From assembly GCA_012295275.1 (NCBI GenBank), contig CM022665.1, forward strand, positions 17,741,854 through 17,805,853: a stretch of 64,000 bases of DNA. The letters are read 5' to 3'. Positions 48,204 through 57,796 of this stretch are shown here, piece after piece (positions within the stretch are counted from its first letter, which is position 1; each line of letters starts with the position of its first letter). Below the pieces are notes generated by a model, which was not told where the DNA came from, did no database searches, and worked only from the letters and a program-made list of their open reading frames with translations. The position numbers and the translations under genes are program-made. This stretch comes from Chrysomallon squamiferum. Lineage: Eukaryota; Mollusca; Gastropoda; Neomphalida; Peltospiridae.

Positions 48204-49916
48204 CTTACCTGTAATTATATTTGTCAATGGCAACAGACAGGTGTTGTGGGTCTGTGTTACAGATGTACAGGTTTCTGTCGTTTTCAGGAATGAGGTCAAC
48301 ATCATGGAAAATGAAACAGGAAAAGTTGTGATGTTTTACAGACTCAACAAAACCAATGTTAAACAGCATTGCTCTGTTAAAAGGAACTTCAGGAACCTAA
48401 AAAAGAAAAAAAATGTTTGGGGTGGTTTAAATATGAATATTTTTTCAGTTTCAGAACAGTCAATAATTTCATTTTACATGTATAAACTTTAATATGTTGT
48501 TGTTACTGTAGTTATTATTATTCTTATGATTATTATAGCTACTGTTATTGTTTCTGTTATTGTTACTATTATTGTTGTTGCTGTAGTCACTTTTATTATC
48601 AGTTATTGTTCTTATAATTATTATTATTATTATAGTTATTATTATTAATATTATTATTACTATTATTATAATTAAAATTATTAATATTTTTGTTATGATT
48701 ATTATCAATATTAATTTGTTATTATTAGGTTATGGCTTATACTGGACTATTTATGCAATTTATTTATATTACTTAAAAATAATTAGTTAGCAATGAGGAA
48801 TTTTGAACCAATAATCCTGGGCACCTCTAATTTTTGTGGCTTATTCTAAACAAATACATGGATACTGACCAATTCTATGACATAAATCCCATAATTCAAT
48901 TGCTGTTTCTGCAAAAATGGATGAATGTTTCTTAGAAAAATCTTCAGATGTGATCTTCTGTCTCGATATGCAACTACAACAGCAATGTGATGTTGTGATT
49001 CACAGGTAGATGGTGACCAATGTCCCCCAGGTTGCAGGTTTTGATTCATATATTCTAACTGTTGAAAACTCAGAGCTTTCTTGTGTACCTTGATAGGGCC
49101 TTCTGAAGAAACAACAAAACTCAAAGGAATAAGATTTTACTTAACTGCATGAAGTATTGAAAGAAGAAAATTTCATTTTTGAAAGAATATCCAAATGAAT
49201 ATATATACCTTGATAGGGCCTTTTGATGAAAGGCAAATCACAAGGCAATATGCATTTACTCAAATTGATAAAGTGTTGAAAAAAGAAATGATTAAAAGAA
49301 TATGTTAATGAATATTTGTTGTCCAAACACTAAATTGTTCTAATCCTTGATAAAGGAAGAAACTAATGTCGAAAACAGAAGTTAAGTTTACTAATCTAGA
49401 ATGGAAAACAGATGTCAAGTTTATTTTTTATCACTTTATTTTTATAATGATTTTTAATTTTATAATCACACACAGACATACCCACAAAAACATACACAGA
49501 TATATAGACATACAAACACACACAGACACACAATAGTAATACTTGGCTTCATAAAGTAACTACTATAAAGAAAGAAAATATACAGTTAATAGCATGCTGT
49601 TATAACTGGAAAATAATTCAAGGCTGATCAAATGAAATCTGTGAAAAATGTTTTTACCTAAATGTGGTGGTATTGAAGGACAAGGTGGTTTAAGGTTCAC
49701 ATTTAGAGTTGTCTCCCTTCCATTATGGTGGTGCCCTAATGTTGGCCTTGACCAGTGCTGTGGTAAAACAGCCTGGATTATGACAGAAATACCAGCAGCA
49801 ATGTTGTAGTGAATGATGAAGTTGAAAACAAATTCGAGAAGAACAAGTAGGGTTAACAGGAGACAACAAAACTTGAAATACTGGCCTGGTTTCAGGATAA
49901 CAACAGTGGTTGCCAT
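46058..49916 (-). CDS. bre-4-like: Beta-1,4-N-acetylgalactosaminyltransferase (bre-4-like, GT7 family), 348 aa
   Basis: Six exons in minus order, 49916-49658, 49102-48870, 48396-48209, 47553-47431, 46803-46708 and 46205-46058, join in frame to 348 residues. It is a type II membrane protein: a short N-terminal tail, then a hydrophobic anchor (about residues 14-35). GT7 hallmarks follow: [48 protein letters not shown], the DVD metal-binding motif in [23 protein letters not shown], and the acceptor-site GWGGEDDD. Ile precedes FGG (LPYSTIFGG) where vertebrate B4GALT1 has Tyr289; that residue decides Gal versus GalNAc donor use, so GalNAc transfer onto GlcNAc is predicted. It would act in the Golgi on N-glycans or glycolipids. 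The ATG has a strong context (CACCATGG). Length is normal for invertebrate members. Confidence 0.92.
46708..46803 (-). CDS. bre-4-like: GT7 gene exon 5
   Basis: A 96-nt exon encoding [20 protein letters not shown] and the segment ending IPNPKR. The acceptor AACATGAAG has a poor pyrimidine tract but is the only one that keeps the frame. The donor is AG|GTAAAG. Confidence 0.82.
47431..47553 (-). CDS. bre-4-like: GT7 gene exon 4: donor-specificity residue and GWGGEDDD
   Basis: Acceptor TTTCTAG, donor AG|GTGAAA. It encodes [18 protein letters not shown] and [18 protein letters not shown]. The Ile before FGG corresponds to vertebrate Tyr289. Confidence 0.93.
48209..48396 (-). CDS. bre-4-like: GT7 gene exon 3: DVD metal-binding motif
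   Basis: Acceptor CTTTTTTAG, donor GTAAGA, phase 0 to 2. It encodes [27 protein letters not shown] and [11 protein letters not shown]. Confidence 0.92.
48870..49102 (-). CDS. bre-4-like: GT7 gene exon 2: start of catalytic domain
   Basis: Follows TTTCTTCAG. It encodes the family entry Pro-Ser-Thr-Cys, [12 protein letters not shown] and GIYVIEL. The donor is TTG|GTCAGT, phase 0. A degraded copy of its first 22 bases and its acceptor lies just upstream at about 49,206-49,232. Confidence 0.92.
49206..49325. repeat. Tandem duplicate of the GT7 exon 2 acceptor region
   Basis: About 120 bp repeats 49,087-49,205, sharing TACCTTGATAGGGCCTT and AAAGAATAT plus the spacing between them. On the minus strand the duplicated acceptor reads TCATCAAAAGGCC, so the AG of the original TCTTCAGAAGGCC is lost. 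Confidence 0.75.
49658..49916 (-). CDS. bre-4-like: GT7 gene exon 1: cytoplasmic tail, membrane anchor, stem
   Basis: ATG in CACCATGG context; the hydrophobic run [19 protein letters not shown] follows within 20 residues. The exon ends HL-G|GTAAAA, phase 1. An AG a few bases upstream of the ATG (ATTAG) may join it to a 5' UTR exon near 51 kb. Confidence 0.85.
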
Positions 49917-50205
49917 GGTGATATACTAATATGGTATTACAAATTGATGACGATGATTTGTCTTCAGTGAAATGAAGTCTTCATCTTAATGATGAGGTAG
50001 AATCAACTAGGTTTATCATTGAGGATGATGTTGAAAAATAAACATTATTTGATCACCAGAATGCTTTGTTCATCTTCAAAGAAACAGATTTTCCTTCCTA
50101 GGAAGTAAAAATTAAAAATTAAAATATATTACACTGCAGAAATCAGTCTTCACTGGATTTAGAATTTTTATGTGTCTATGTTTCTTTGTGTGTATATGCC
50201 TGCAT

Positions 50206-50237
<32 letters not shown>

Positions 50238-50938
50238 TACACATATATGCAGATAGACAGAATGATATACAGATATATCTTTTATATATGTCTTACTACA
50301 TTGTATTTGAGACAGCTGTATTTCTATTTATATTTATATATTAATGTACGGATATCTATTTATGTGCATAAATTCTGTGTCTATTCTGTCTGTATATTAT
50401 ATATATATCACTGTATGTGTTTAAAGTGTACAGTGTATAGTATGTGTGTTGGTATGTGATGTTTGTGTGTGTATGTGGCACAGAATATAATTTAACTGAT
50501 GGTTATTCACAAAAAACTGAATCATTAATTTTGATGGTAATTCATACAACAATAACAAAATGTACAAATAATCATTATTAGGCCTACATTTTTGTTTTCA
50601 TGCTATTTTTAAATATATTTTTATTATTTCTTTTTTCATTATAAAAGATATTATTAAAAATTACATTTTTATTTTCTGTTGAAATACATACAAACACTTT
50701 TAATAAAAATTAGAACGAGACGGAAGCAAGTCTAGCGCCGGTTCCATCCGTTTTTCCTTTTCTTCTCAAAATTTTAACATTTCTACCTAGCTTTATAATC
50801 GCAGATTCTAAACTTCGCAGCCCTGTATAAAATATTAAACTATATTTACATAAAGAGAAAAAAAAAAAAAAATAATAATAATAATAATAATAAAATAATA
50901 ATAATAATAACATATTTAAAGCTGAAATCTCTACTTAC
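49917..50938 (-). other. Putative first intron of the GT7 gene
   Basis: It contains a CA/TA-rich part (50,205-50,470) and ATA repeats (about 50,872-50,912). No coding signal is seen. Confidence 0.5.
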
Positions 50939-51180
50939 TTTCTCATGCTCGACAGTAACGTTCCTCGGCAAACTTTCATGAGTTTACCGATGCCACGTGA
51001 GGTCAAAGGACGAATCCAGAACGAGGTTAGAGCTTCTCAGAGCTAGGTGCCGACAAATCCATTTGTAAAAGCTCGGGTTAAGATTCAAAGGAAAACGTTT
51101 GTCGTTGGAGATCGGGAGGAGTCATACGATCGATCCGCCTCGGAGCATCATTTGGGCTATTTCCCGTTCAAGGCATTGTA
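50939..51180 (-). other. Probable 5' UTR exon and promoter region of the GT7 gene
   Basis: A stretch with many CpGs and little low-complexity sequence stands out from its surroundings. On the minus strand it ends at GAGAAA|GTAAGTAG, a near-ideal splice donor at 50,938. No long reading frame is present. The transcription start is not determined. Confidence 0.5.
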
Positions 51181-51419
51181 TTAATTTGTGAAAATGTTTT
51201 ACTGAAAATGTATATACTCCCCCCCAAAAACAACATTCTTTGCTGTTCATAAAAAGAAAATGGGGGGGGAATAAAATAAAATTAAAGATTTACTTAATAT
51301 TAAAACACGTTAGGCACATAAGATAACCAAATTTTCACCGATTTATTCATTGGTAAATCTTTGTTGAGAAGTATAAGGATACTTCGATAAAATTGTTACA
51401 CACTGCTGGAGAAAAAAAT

Positions 51420-51424
<5 letters not shown>

Positions 51425-51506
<82 letters not shown>
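51425..51506. repeat. (CT)n microsatellite
   Basis: A pure run of about 80 bases in the space between the divergent GT7 and CUB-Ly6 genes. Confidence 0.95.
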
Positions 51507-51510
<4 letters not shown>

Positions 51511-51631
51511 ATTTGAGACCGTACATGTTTTGTTAATGTAGTTCCTTCTCTCACCCATGAATGCAAAAGTTAAATAACACGGACTAACAGAACAGACAAC
51601 AAAATTAACTAGATGTCATCCTGGATCACGG

Positions 51632-51633
<2 letters not shown>

Positions 51634-51691
<58 letters not shown>
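51634..51691. repeat. (GA)n microsatellite
   Basis: A pure GA run of about 58 bases in the same intergenic space. Confidence 0.95.
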
Positions 51692-51696
<5 letters not shown>

Positions 51697-51789
51697 TATG
51701 GAGGGCACTAAAGAGTGTGTTTATGTGTCTGCGTGCGTCATGTGAATGTGTAACAAAAGAGTGAAAAATTAAGTGTATGTGCATTTCTT

Positions 51790-51840
51790 TAGATGTGTGT
51801 CTGTGAGTTTGTGTGCGTGAGTGTGTGAGTGTGTGTGTGA

Positions 51841-51894
<54 letters not shown>
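51790..51894. repeat. (GT)n microsatellite and GT-rich flank
   Basis: GTGTGAGT-type sequence grades into a pure GT run ending at GTTGTTTCTGACAC. Confidence 0.95.
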
Positions 51895-51895
<1 letters not shown>

Positions 51896-52147
51896 GTTTC
51901 TGACACTGAGGTTTTTAACTCGACTGTTTTCCGGAGTACAGAGCTGCGGATATGTCATCCGATCACTTCTTCCTTTACCAGGTTTAACGACATGTCAAAA
52001 ACAGTTGTGAAATTCAAACGCCTTTAAACTGTTTCAAATATTTCTTAAAATAAATACAGTATTTATCTTAAATATCTCTTGATTTGTTTTTTCGTTGGTA
52101 ATGAGATTATGCAATATCTTGAAAGTTTCGAGATCGAATAAATGTAG

Positions 52148-52248
<101 letters not shown>

Positions 52249-52703
52249 TCGTTCAGTATTATACAAGTAGTATGTCAATTTTATGTGGGTTTATTTAATG
52301 TCACACTTCATTACATTGGTTTGTAACTATTAATGAGAGGTTAGAAGAGTGGTTCTCAAAGGGTGATGTATTACAGTTTTACGTAACATATTTTGTCTTT
52401 GTAATAATAAGTGTCAGTAAATAAATAAGTAAACATAATAAATAAATAAATGAGGTAAAAAATAAATATGTAAACAAATAATTAATTAATGATTAATAAT
52501 TATGATAATAATAATAATAATGATGATGATGATGATGATGATGATGATAATATGTTTAATCGTCAAGCATGGCTATTCAACTAATTCAACAAATACGGCT
52601 ACGGATTATCCTACAACAATTAAAAACGCCGAAGACAGTACACTACGATCGAAACAGCAGTGACCTACTTTCCACTCCTTGCGTGTCTTTACCTGTCAAG
52701 CTG

Positions 52704-52711
52704 TGACGTCA
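52704..52711. promoter_or_regulatory. CRE-like palindrome TGACGTCA
   Basis: A perfect cAMP-response-element palindrome 16 bp before the CUB-Ly6 ATG. AAGATGGAGGC around the ATG resembles a YY1 initiator motif. Both suggest the promoter and start codon are close together; this is inferred from motifs only. Confidence 0.4.
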
Positions 52712-52726
52712 TGCAGGTAAACCAAG

Positions 52727-52787
52727 ATGGAGGCACCAGTCAGAATCGCGTTGTTTATACTACATATTTTGTTTGCTACCGTAAAAG
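52727..52787 (+). CDS. CUB-Ly6 exon 1: signal peptide
   Basis: ATG GAG GCA onward, 20 codons with a hydrophobic core, ending AAA-G|GTAAAA. The match of phase with exon 2 and the signal peptide support the choice; the 1.9-kb intron means other exons cannot be fully excluded. Confidence 0.75.
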
Positions 52788-55700
52788 GTAAAACTAATTT
52801 ACATCAGTGCTTGATACGTTTTAACTGCTGTAATTTCCTATTTACAAATAGATACAGTGTGTCATGAATTACTGGACACGAATGCGGAATACATTTGTTA
52901 CTTTTGTAACACTTTGTTTTGAATCTACGATACATTATTCTGTGTCATATGATATTGTCAGTCGTTATTCAACTTAAGTTATTACTTATCTTAAGTTGTG
53001 GTATTTCTAATCATATCTAATATATATAGTTATTTAATTTATGAAGGACGAAGACGAACACAACTATCTTGCTGTTCCATAATTGATAATAATTTTATCG
53101 AGACAGTTTCAGTTTGCTGATAACTCAAGGAAGTAATTATTTGAAGATAGCCATTTCAGTGATTGCTGACATGTTTTCCTGTAGATATAGATATTTAAAC
53201 ATAATTAAATATAAAACTTGATTTGGCTGACTGTGCAGATTAATGCTCCTTTCTGTATAACTAAAACAATACAATATATTATATACTCAGACTCTCAGAG
53301 TGAATGCTTTATACAATAAGGTTAAATTTATACATGTTGATTTCCCTTCATAATCCATTGAACAATTTCCCATTCCAGCTTATTCTTCACATGTAGTCAA
53401 AGATATTCATACTTTGGAAAATTATATGAAAAAATATAATTTGCTGCTAAAAGAAAAACCTTATGATCTTCCTCTAAATCATTTTGTAATTTTATTAAAT
53501 GTTTATTAGCTGGTGACAGAAAATTAGGTGCAACTTTGGCATGTGATCTACAACAAAAAATATATCTTGGATATTTCTTAAGATAAAAGCATGTGTAATA
53601 GGCAGGTAAAATAATGGCCTTGGAGATGATGAAGAAAATGTTGCACCATTTCATTGTTGTGGTGGAGAAATGAAGGAAGCTTGAAGAAAAGTGAAAAATG
53701 GTGAAATCCTACCAACTTCAATTGTGTATACTTTTTAGCCTTTGTTCCTACAAATTATAAATATATAATAAAAGGAATATTTGTTTCATTTATGCCATGA
53801 AAAGCAATAATAAAAAACCAAGAATAAACAAAATAACTGCAGATCAAACACCAAATTAATATGCTTATTCTGATGTTGTCATATAAAAATACAGACAGTA
53901 AATTGTGTCATTAATTCAAAATTATAATGCATCATTAATTTAAACTGATAGTGTGTCTTTAATACAAAATGATATAACACCATTAATTCAAAATGAGGGT
54001 GTACATTTAATTCAAATAGTGTGTCATTAATCCAAAGTGGGTCTTTAATTCAAAATGCTAGTGCTCCATTAATTCAAATTATAGTGTGTCTGTAATTCAA
54101 AATGAAAGTGTATCTTTAATTTGATTTGATAGTGTGTCTTAATTTCTTAATGACTGAGTCTCTTTAAATAAAAATGATAATGTTCCTTTGATTCAGAATG
54201 ATAGCATCCCTTTAATTTCACATGATAATAATGTTGACATTACAGGAGATCTAGTTGTTCAGGGAACCTTCAGTTCAGAATAATAGTATATATTTAATTC
54301 AAAATGATTATGTGTCATTAATTCAAAATGATAGTGTGTCATTCAAAATGATAGTGTGTCATTCAAAATGATAGTGTGTCATTCAAAATGATAGTGTGTC
54401 ATTCAAAACGATAGTGTCCCTTTAATTCCAAACTATTCAGTCCCTTTAAATCAAACTGATAATATCCCTTTATTTCAAAATGATAGTGTATTTTTAATTC
54501 CAAATGATAATGTCCCTTTAATTCAGAATGATAGAGTCCTTTTAATTCCAAATCTTAATGCTGCTGATATTTCAAGAGATCTTGTTGTTCAGGGGACCTG
54601 TGACAACGATGATGTCCCTTTAATTCTGAATGATAGAGTTTCTTTAATCCCAAATCTTAATACTGTTGATATTACAGGAAATCTGGTTGTTCAAGGGATT
54701 TATAACTGTGGCTCAGCAATGAACCCTAAAGAAGTGAGAGTCACTGACAGAAATGAAGAAACAATTATCTCACAGACCAAGGAGTATTATGACTCCCGTC
54801 ATGACTGCATCCTCACCATCATTGGCAAGCGTAACTACCAACTGGAGTTAGAGTTGATGTCCATTGACATAGATGGACATGCATACAGAACTGACCACTG
54901 TGGTGGTCTCTGCTGCAATGATTATCTGAAAATATTTAACAGTATGTTTACACACAGTAGCTTTTACACACACGCACATACAATAAACACACATACACAA
55001 ACTCACACACACATACTTATACACTTATATATATATATTTACATACATATGTACATACATACTAAATACATAAACATATTACGATGCACATAAACTAACA
55101 TACATATATTAATGTAGACATGAACACACACATAAATGTGGACATTTTATATATTCAGGTTACAGAGTGGACAATGCCAGACTGCTACCAGGTATGTCTC
55201 AGTGGGGACTTTGTGGCAGCGAACTCCCCAAAAGGACCACATGGCAAACCACCAACAACTTTGTCACTATTCAGTTTCGGACAGATGAACGTACAGACTA
55301 CAAACGTGGATTCACTATGAGGATGCGTCAGTATCCATGGAGGAATCCTGGCAATGTTTACCCTGATGGAGGTTATTTTGGAGGTAATCAATATCTAAAC
55401 ATTACATTTCAGAGAAATTTGAATATTTGTGATTATTAAAAGCAACATAATTAGCAGGATAACTTATAAATAGGGTTTCTTCTTCTTTTTTTTTTTTTTT
55501 TTTCAAACTTTTTAAATATTGGTAGAAAATATTGAAAATTATTTTAATTAGGTATGGATACAATAAAAAAAAATTATAAAAAAAATAAGGTACAAAATTC
55601 AAAATCAAATGCCAAAATTAAAATTTGTGGCTTTTAAAAATTTGATTTGTGCTTTTACACAAAATTAAAAATAATTTAAATATTTCTGTTTCAATAATAA

Positions 55701-56280
55701 ATTTAAAACTTTCAAAAAAGTAGTTCAAAACATACTCAGAAATGTATTTTAAAATTTTTATTTTCATAAAAAAAATTAAAAACATATTCTAAAATATGTT
55801 TCAATATATAATTAAAGATATATTCTAAAAGTTTATTTAAAAATTGCATTTTGATATAAAATTTAAAATGTATTCTACAATTTTTATTCAAAATATAATT
55901 AAAAATATATTATAAAATTCAGAAAACCAAAATTTAAATTATTTGACTGTTTCAGGATGGAATGATGGCAGCAAAAATGAACTTCAGGTAGACTGGAGTG
56001 ACCAGAATCAAATCCCAGGTGACTTTGTTCCTCCAGGGATGGGTGGAGATTATGATGGTGGGCAAACAGGGATTCAGTGTTATGAGTGTCAGGGATGTGA
56101 TGTTGACTACTTCGACCCTGACAGTGAGTTTGCATCAACACAAGCTGGATGTTACACATGCTCAAAAACATGGAGAGATCGTATGTTTTTTTGTTGTTGT
56201 TTTTTTATCCCTTTTTACAAATGTTCATTATTATTAGTAGTATTATTTATTAATTAATTAATTAATTAATTAATTAATTT

Positions 56281-56313
<33 letters not shown>

Positions 56314-57796
56314 TTTTTTGAGATTATGCTTTCATTATTCATTAATTTCATTTTTTCTGTTCTTTTTTGAACTATATTAATCTTATTTATTTACTTTTTT
56401 TATTTTATTTTATTTTTTCCACATAATAATTATTGTTTTAGCATTTTTTTTAATTATTTTGTTCTTGAAACTGATTTTTACAAACATATTTTACGGTTAT
56501 TTAACTAAGTTTTATATTATTCCAAGTTACTGTTTTTATTTTTTTCATTTTGATCAATCATTGTGAAAATAAAGAAAAACTGATAATAATTTGATTAAAG
56601 AAATGTTATGTAAAAATAAAAATAATAATAAATGAATAAATATTACATATAGAAAAAGTAAATTATTATAGAATTTGTGTATCTTTAAATTTAAAACCGA
56701 CTTTAATTTATTTTTTATTTTAAACAAAACCAACAGAATTTGCTTCAGCACAGAGAAGATGTTTTACAAAGTTACAGTACACCAACCTGCTGCTCACTCT
56801 CTCAGGTTTCTACTCTATTATCATCATCATCATTATCAGATCATTATAAATATTACTATCATTAATGTTGTTATGGTTATTATTTGATCTCATGTTTCTA
56901 CTTTATTATCAGTTTTATAATCATTATATCATCATTAGCAATATTATTGTTATTTCTAAGGTTTCTACTTTGTTATCATCAATGTAATCATCATAACATT
57001 ATTAATATTACTGCTTTGTCATTACTGTTGTTAATATTATCACTATTATTGTTATTGTTTTGGTTTGTGTTAGTATTGTTATATTCTTCTTCTTCTTCTT
57101 ATTATTATTATTAGTTGTTATTGTTATTATTATTGTTATTATCTTTAGTATTACTATCATTATTATCATCATTCATCAAATAATGAATATATTGTTTCTA
57201 CGTAATGCAGTAAAAATAACAATATAAGAATAAAGGTTCACACAGAAATTTTGTTGGTTTTTATAAGCACAAATAACACACATTAAATATATAAATAATT
57301 TAAACAAAATAATTCAGTGTATATAGACAATATGGACAGAATTAACAGTGAAAATAAATTAAAGAAAAGAATAAGCATAAACATTATTTTTTCCTTGAAT
57401 CAGTTTTGAAGCTGTAGACTTCGTGCACATTCAACATACATTATATTTAGATGTATATATTAAAACTCCATTGCTGACTGAATCACTTTTAGATGTTTAT
57501 TCATAAAAAAGCTTTTAAGACTGAGTCAGTGTTATTTAAAGAACTCAGCTGTTTGCACAGTTTTCTTTCTAATTACAAATGATAATATCCTCTTTTTTTT
57601 TTCCACAGATCCAACAGTTGGAGGAGGAAAAGTGACAGAATTTCGAGGATGTCGTCGTTTCATGGATGCATATGGTGTCTTTCTCAACTACTGTTTTTGT
57701 GACAGCAACTTATGCAACAGTGCTGAAAGACTCAAGTTTAGTGGCTTCTCCATGTTGTGCACCATCACTGCTTTAATTTTATCATATCACTTTTAG
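52727..57796 (+). CDS. Secreted or GPI-anchored CUB + Ly6/three-finger domain protein (320 aa)
   Basis: Exons 52727-52787, 54678-54941, 55159-55383, 55956-56180 and 57609-57796 join in phase 1 at every junction to give 320 residues. Residues 1-20 (MEAPVRIALFILHILFATVK) are a signal peptide. A CUB-like domain follows: NCGSAM, HDCILTI, LELELMSIDI, CGGLCCNDYLKIF, then LCGSELP and FVTIQFRTDE with YKRGFTM. A Gly/Asp-rich linker leads to a cysteine-rich module, CYECQGC, GCYTCSK, GCRR and YCFCDSNLCN; the closing CDxxLCN is typical of Ly6/uPAR domains. The hydrophobic tail (GFSMLCTITALILSYHF) suggests a GPI anchor. An all-phase-1 structure is typical of shuffled extracellular domains. The ligand and tissue are unknown; I do not recognise an orthologue. 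AATAAA is at 58,279. Confidence 0.85.
52788..54677 (+). other. First intron of CUB-Ly6
   Basis: The 5' part is unremarkable AT-rich sequence; the 3' part from about 53,900 is a tandem array that abuts exon 2. No coding exon was found. Confidence 0.7.
53905..54677. repeat. TTCAAAATGATAGTGTGTC minisatellite with partial exon-2 copies
   Basis: Roughly 25 diverged units of ATTCAAAATGATAGTGTGTC occur; at 54,315-54,415 they are almost pure 20-bp repeats. Two units carry degraded copies of the exon 2 acceptor and first bases: ATTACAGGAGATCTAGTTGT near 54,239 and TTTCAAGAGATCTTGTTGTT near 54,562. Confidence 0.85.
54678..54941 (+). CDS. CUB-Ly6 exon 2: first half of CUB
   Basis: Follows GATATTACAG and begins NLVVQGIYNCG. 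It contains the CUB strand LELELMSIDIDG and CGGLCCNDYLKIF. The donor is A|GTATGT. Confidence 0.87.
55159..55383 (+). CDS. CUB-Ly6 exon 3: second half of CUB
   Basis: Follows TATATTCAG. It encodes RVDNARLLPGM, LCGSELPKRTTW, FVTIQFRTDE and RGFTMRM. The donor is G|GTAATC. Confidence 0.87.
55384..55955 (+). other. CUB-Ly6 intron 3
   Basis: T-run and A/T-only sequence with recurring TTAAAATWTATTCTAAAA-like pieces (about 55,740-55,915). Nothing else was seen. Confidence 0.8.
55956..56180 (+). CDS. CUB-Ly6 exon 4: linker and first half of Ly6 module
   Basis: Follows CTGTTTCAG. It has the acidic/Gly linker (PPGMGGDYDGGQTG) and the cysteines CYECQGC and GCYTCSK. The donor is C|GTATGT. Confidence 0.87.
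56181..57608 (+). other. CUB-Ly6 intron 4
   Basis: It contains AATT and TTTA arrays (56,250-56,320) and ATC/ATT arrays (56,815-57,180). An exon-like piece at about 56,739-56,803 resembles the end of exon 4. From 56,551 onward it is repeated after the gap. Confidence 0.75.
57609..57796 (+). CDS. CUB-Ly6 exon 5: CDxxLCN motif and C-terminal tail
   Basis: Follows TTTTCCACAG. It encodes FRGCRRFMDAYGVF, YCFCDSNLCNSAE and a hydrophobic tail ending SYHF before TAG. An almost identical copy is at 62,358-62,545 beyond the assembly gap. Confidence 0.87.

Larger units (their letters stand above)
46206..48208 (-). other. Introns of the GT7 gene with low-complexity arrays
   Basis: Between exons lie ATA/ATG arrays (46,825-47,040), TAAAA arrays (47,985-48,060) and AAAT repeats (48,155-48,200). 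Nothing else is recognisable. Confidence 0.75.

Noticed and set aside
54719-55093. 124-residue frame read as a complete small protein starting at MNPKEV
   Set aside because: It is exon 2 of the CUB-Ly6 gene run past its GTATGT donor into CA-rich intron; the true N-terminus is the signal-peptide exon at 52,727.
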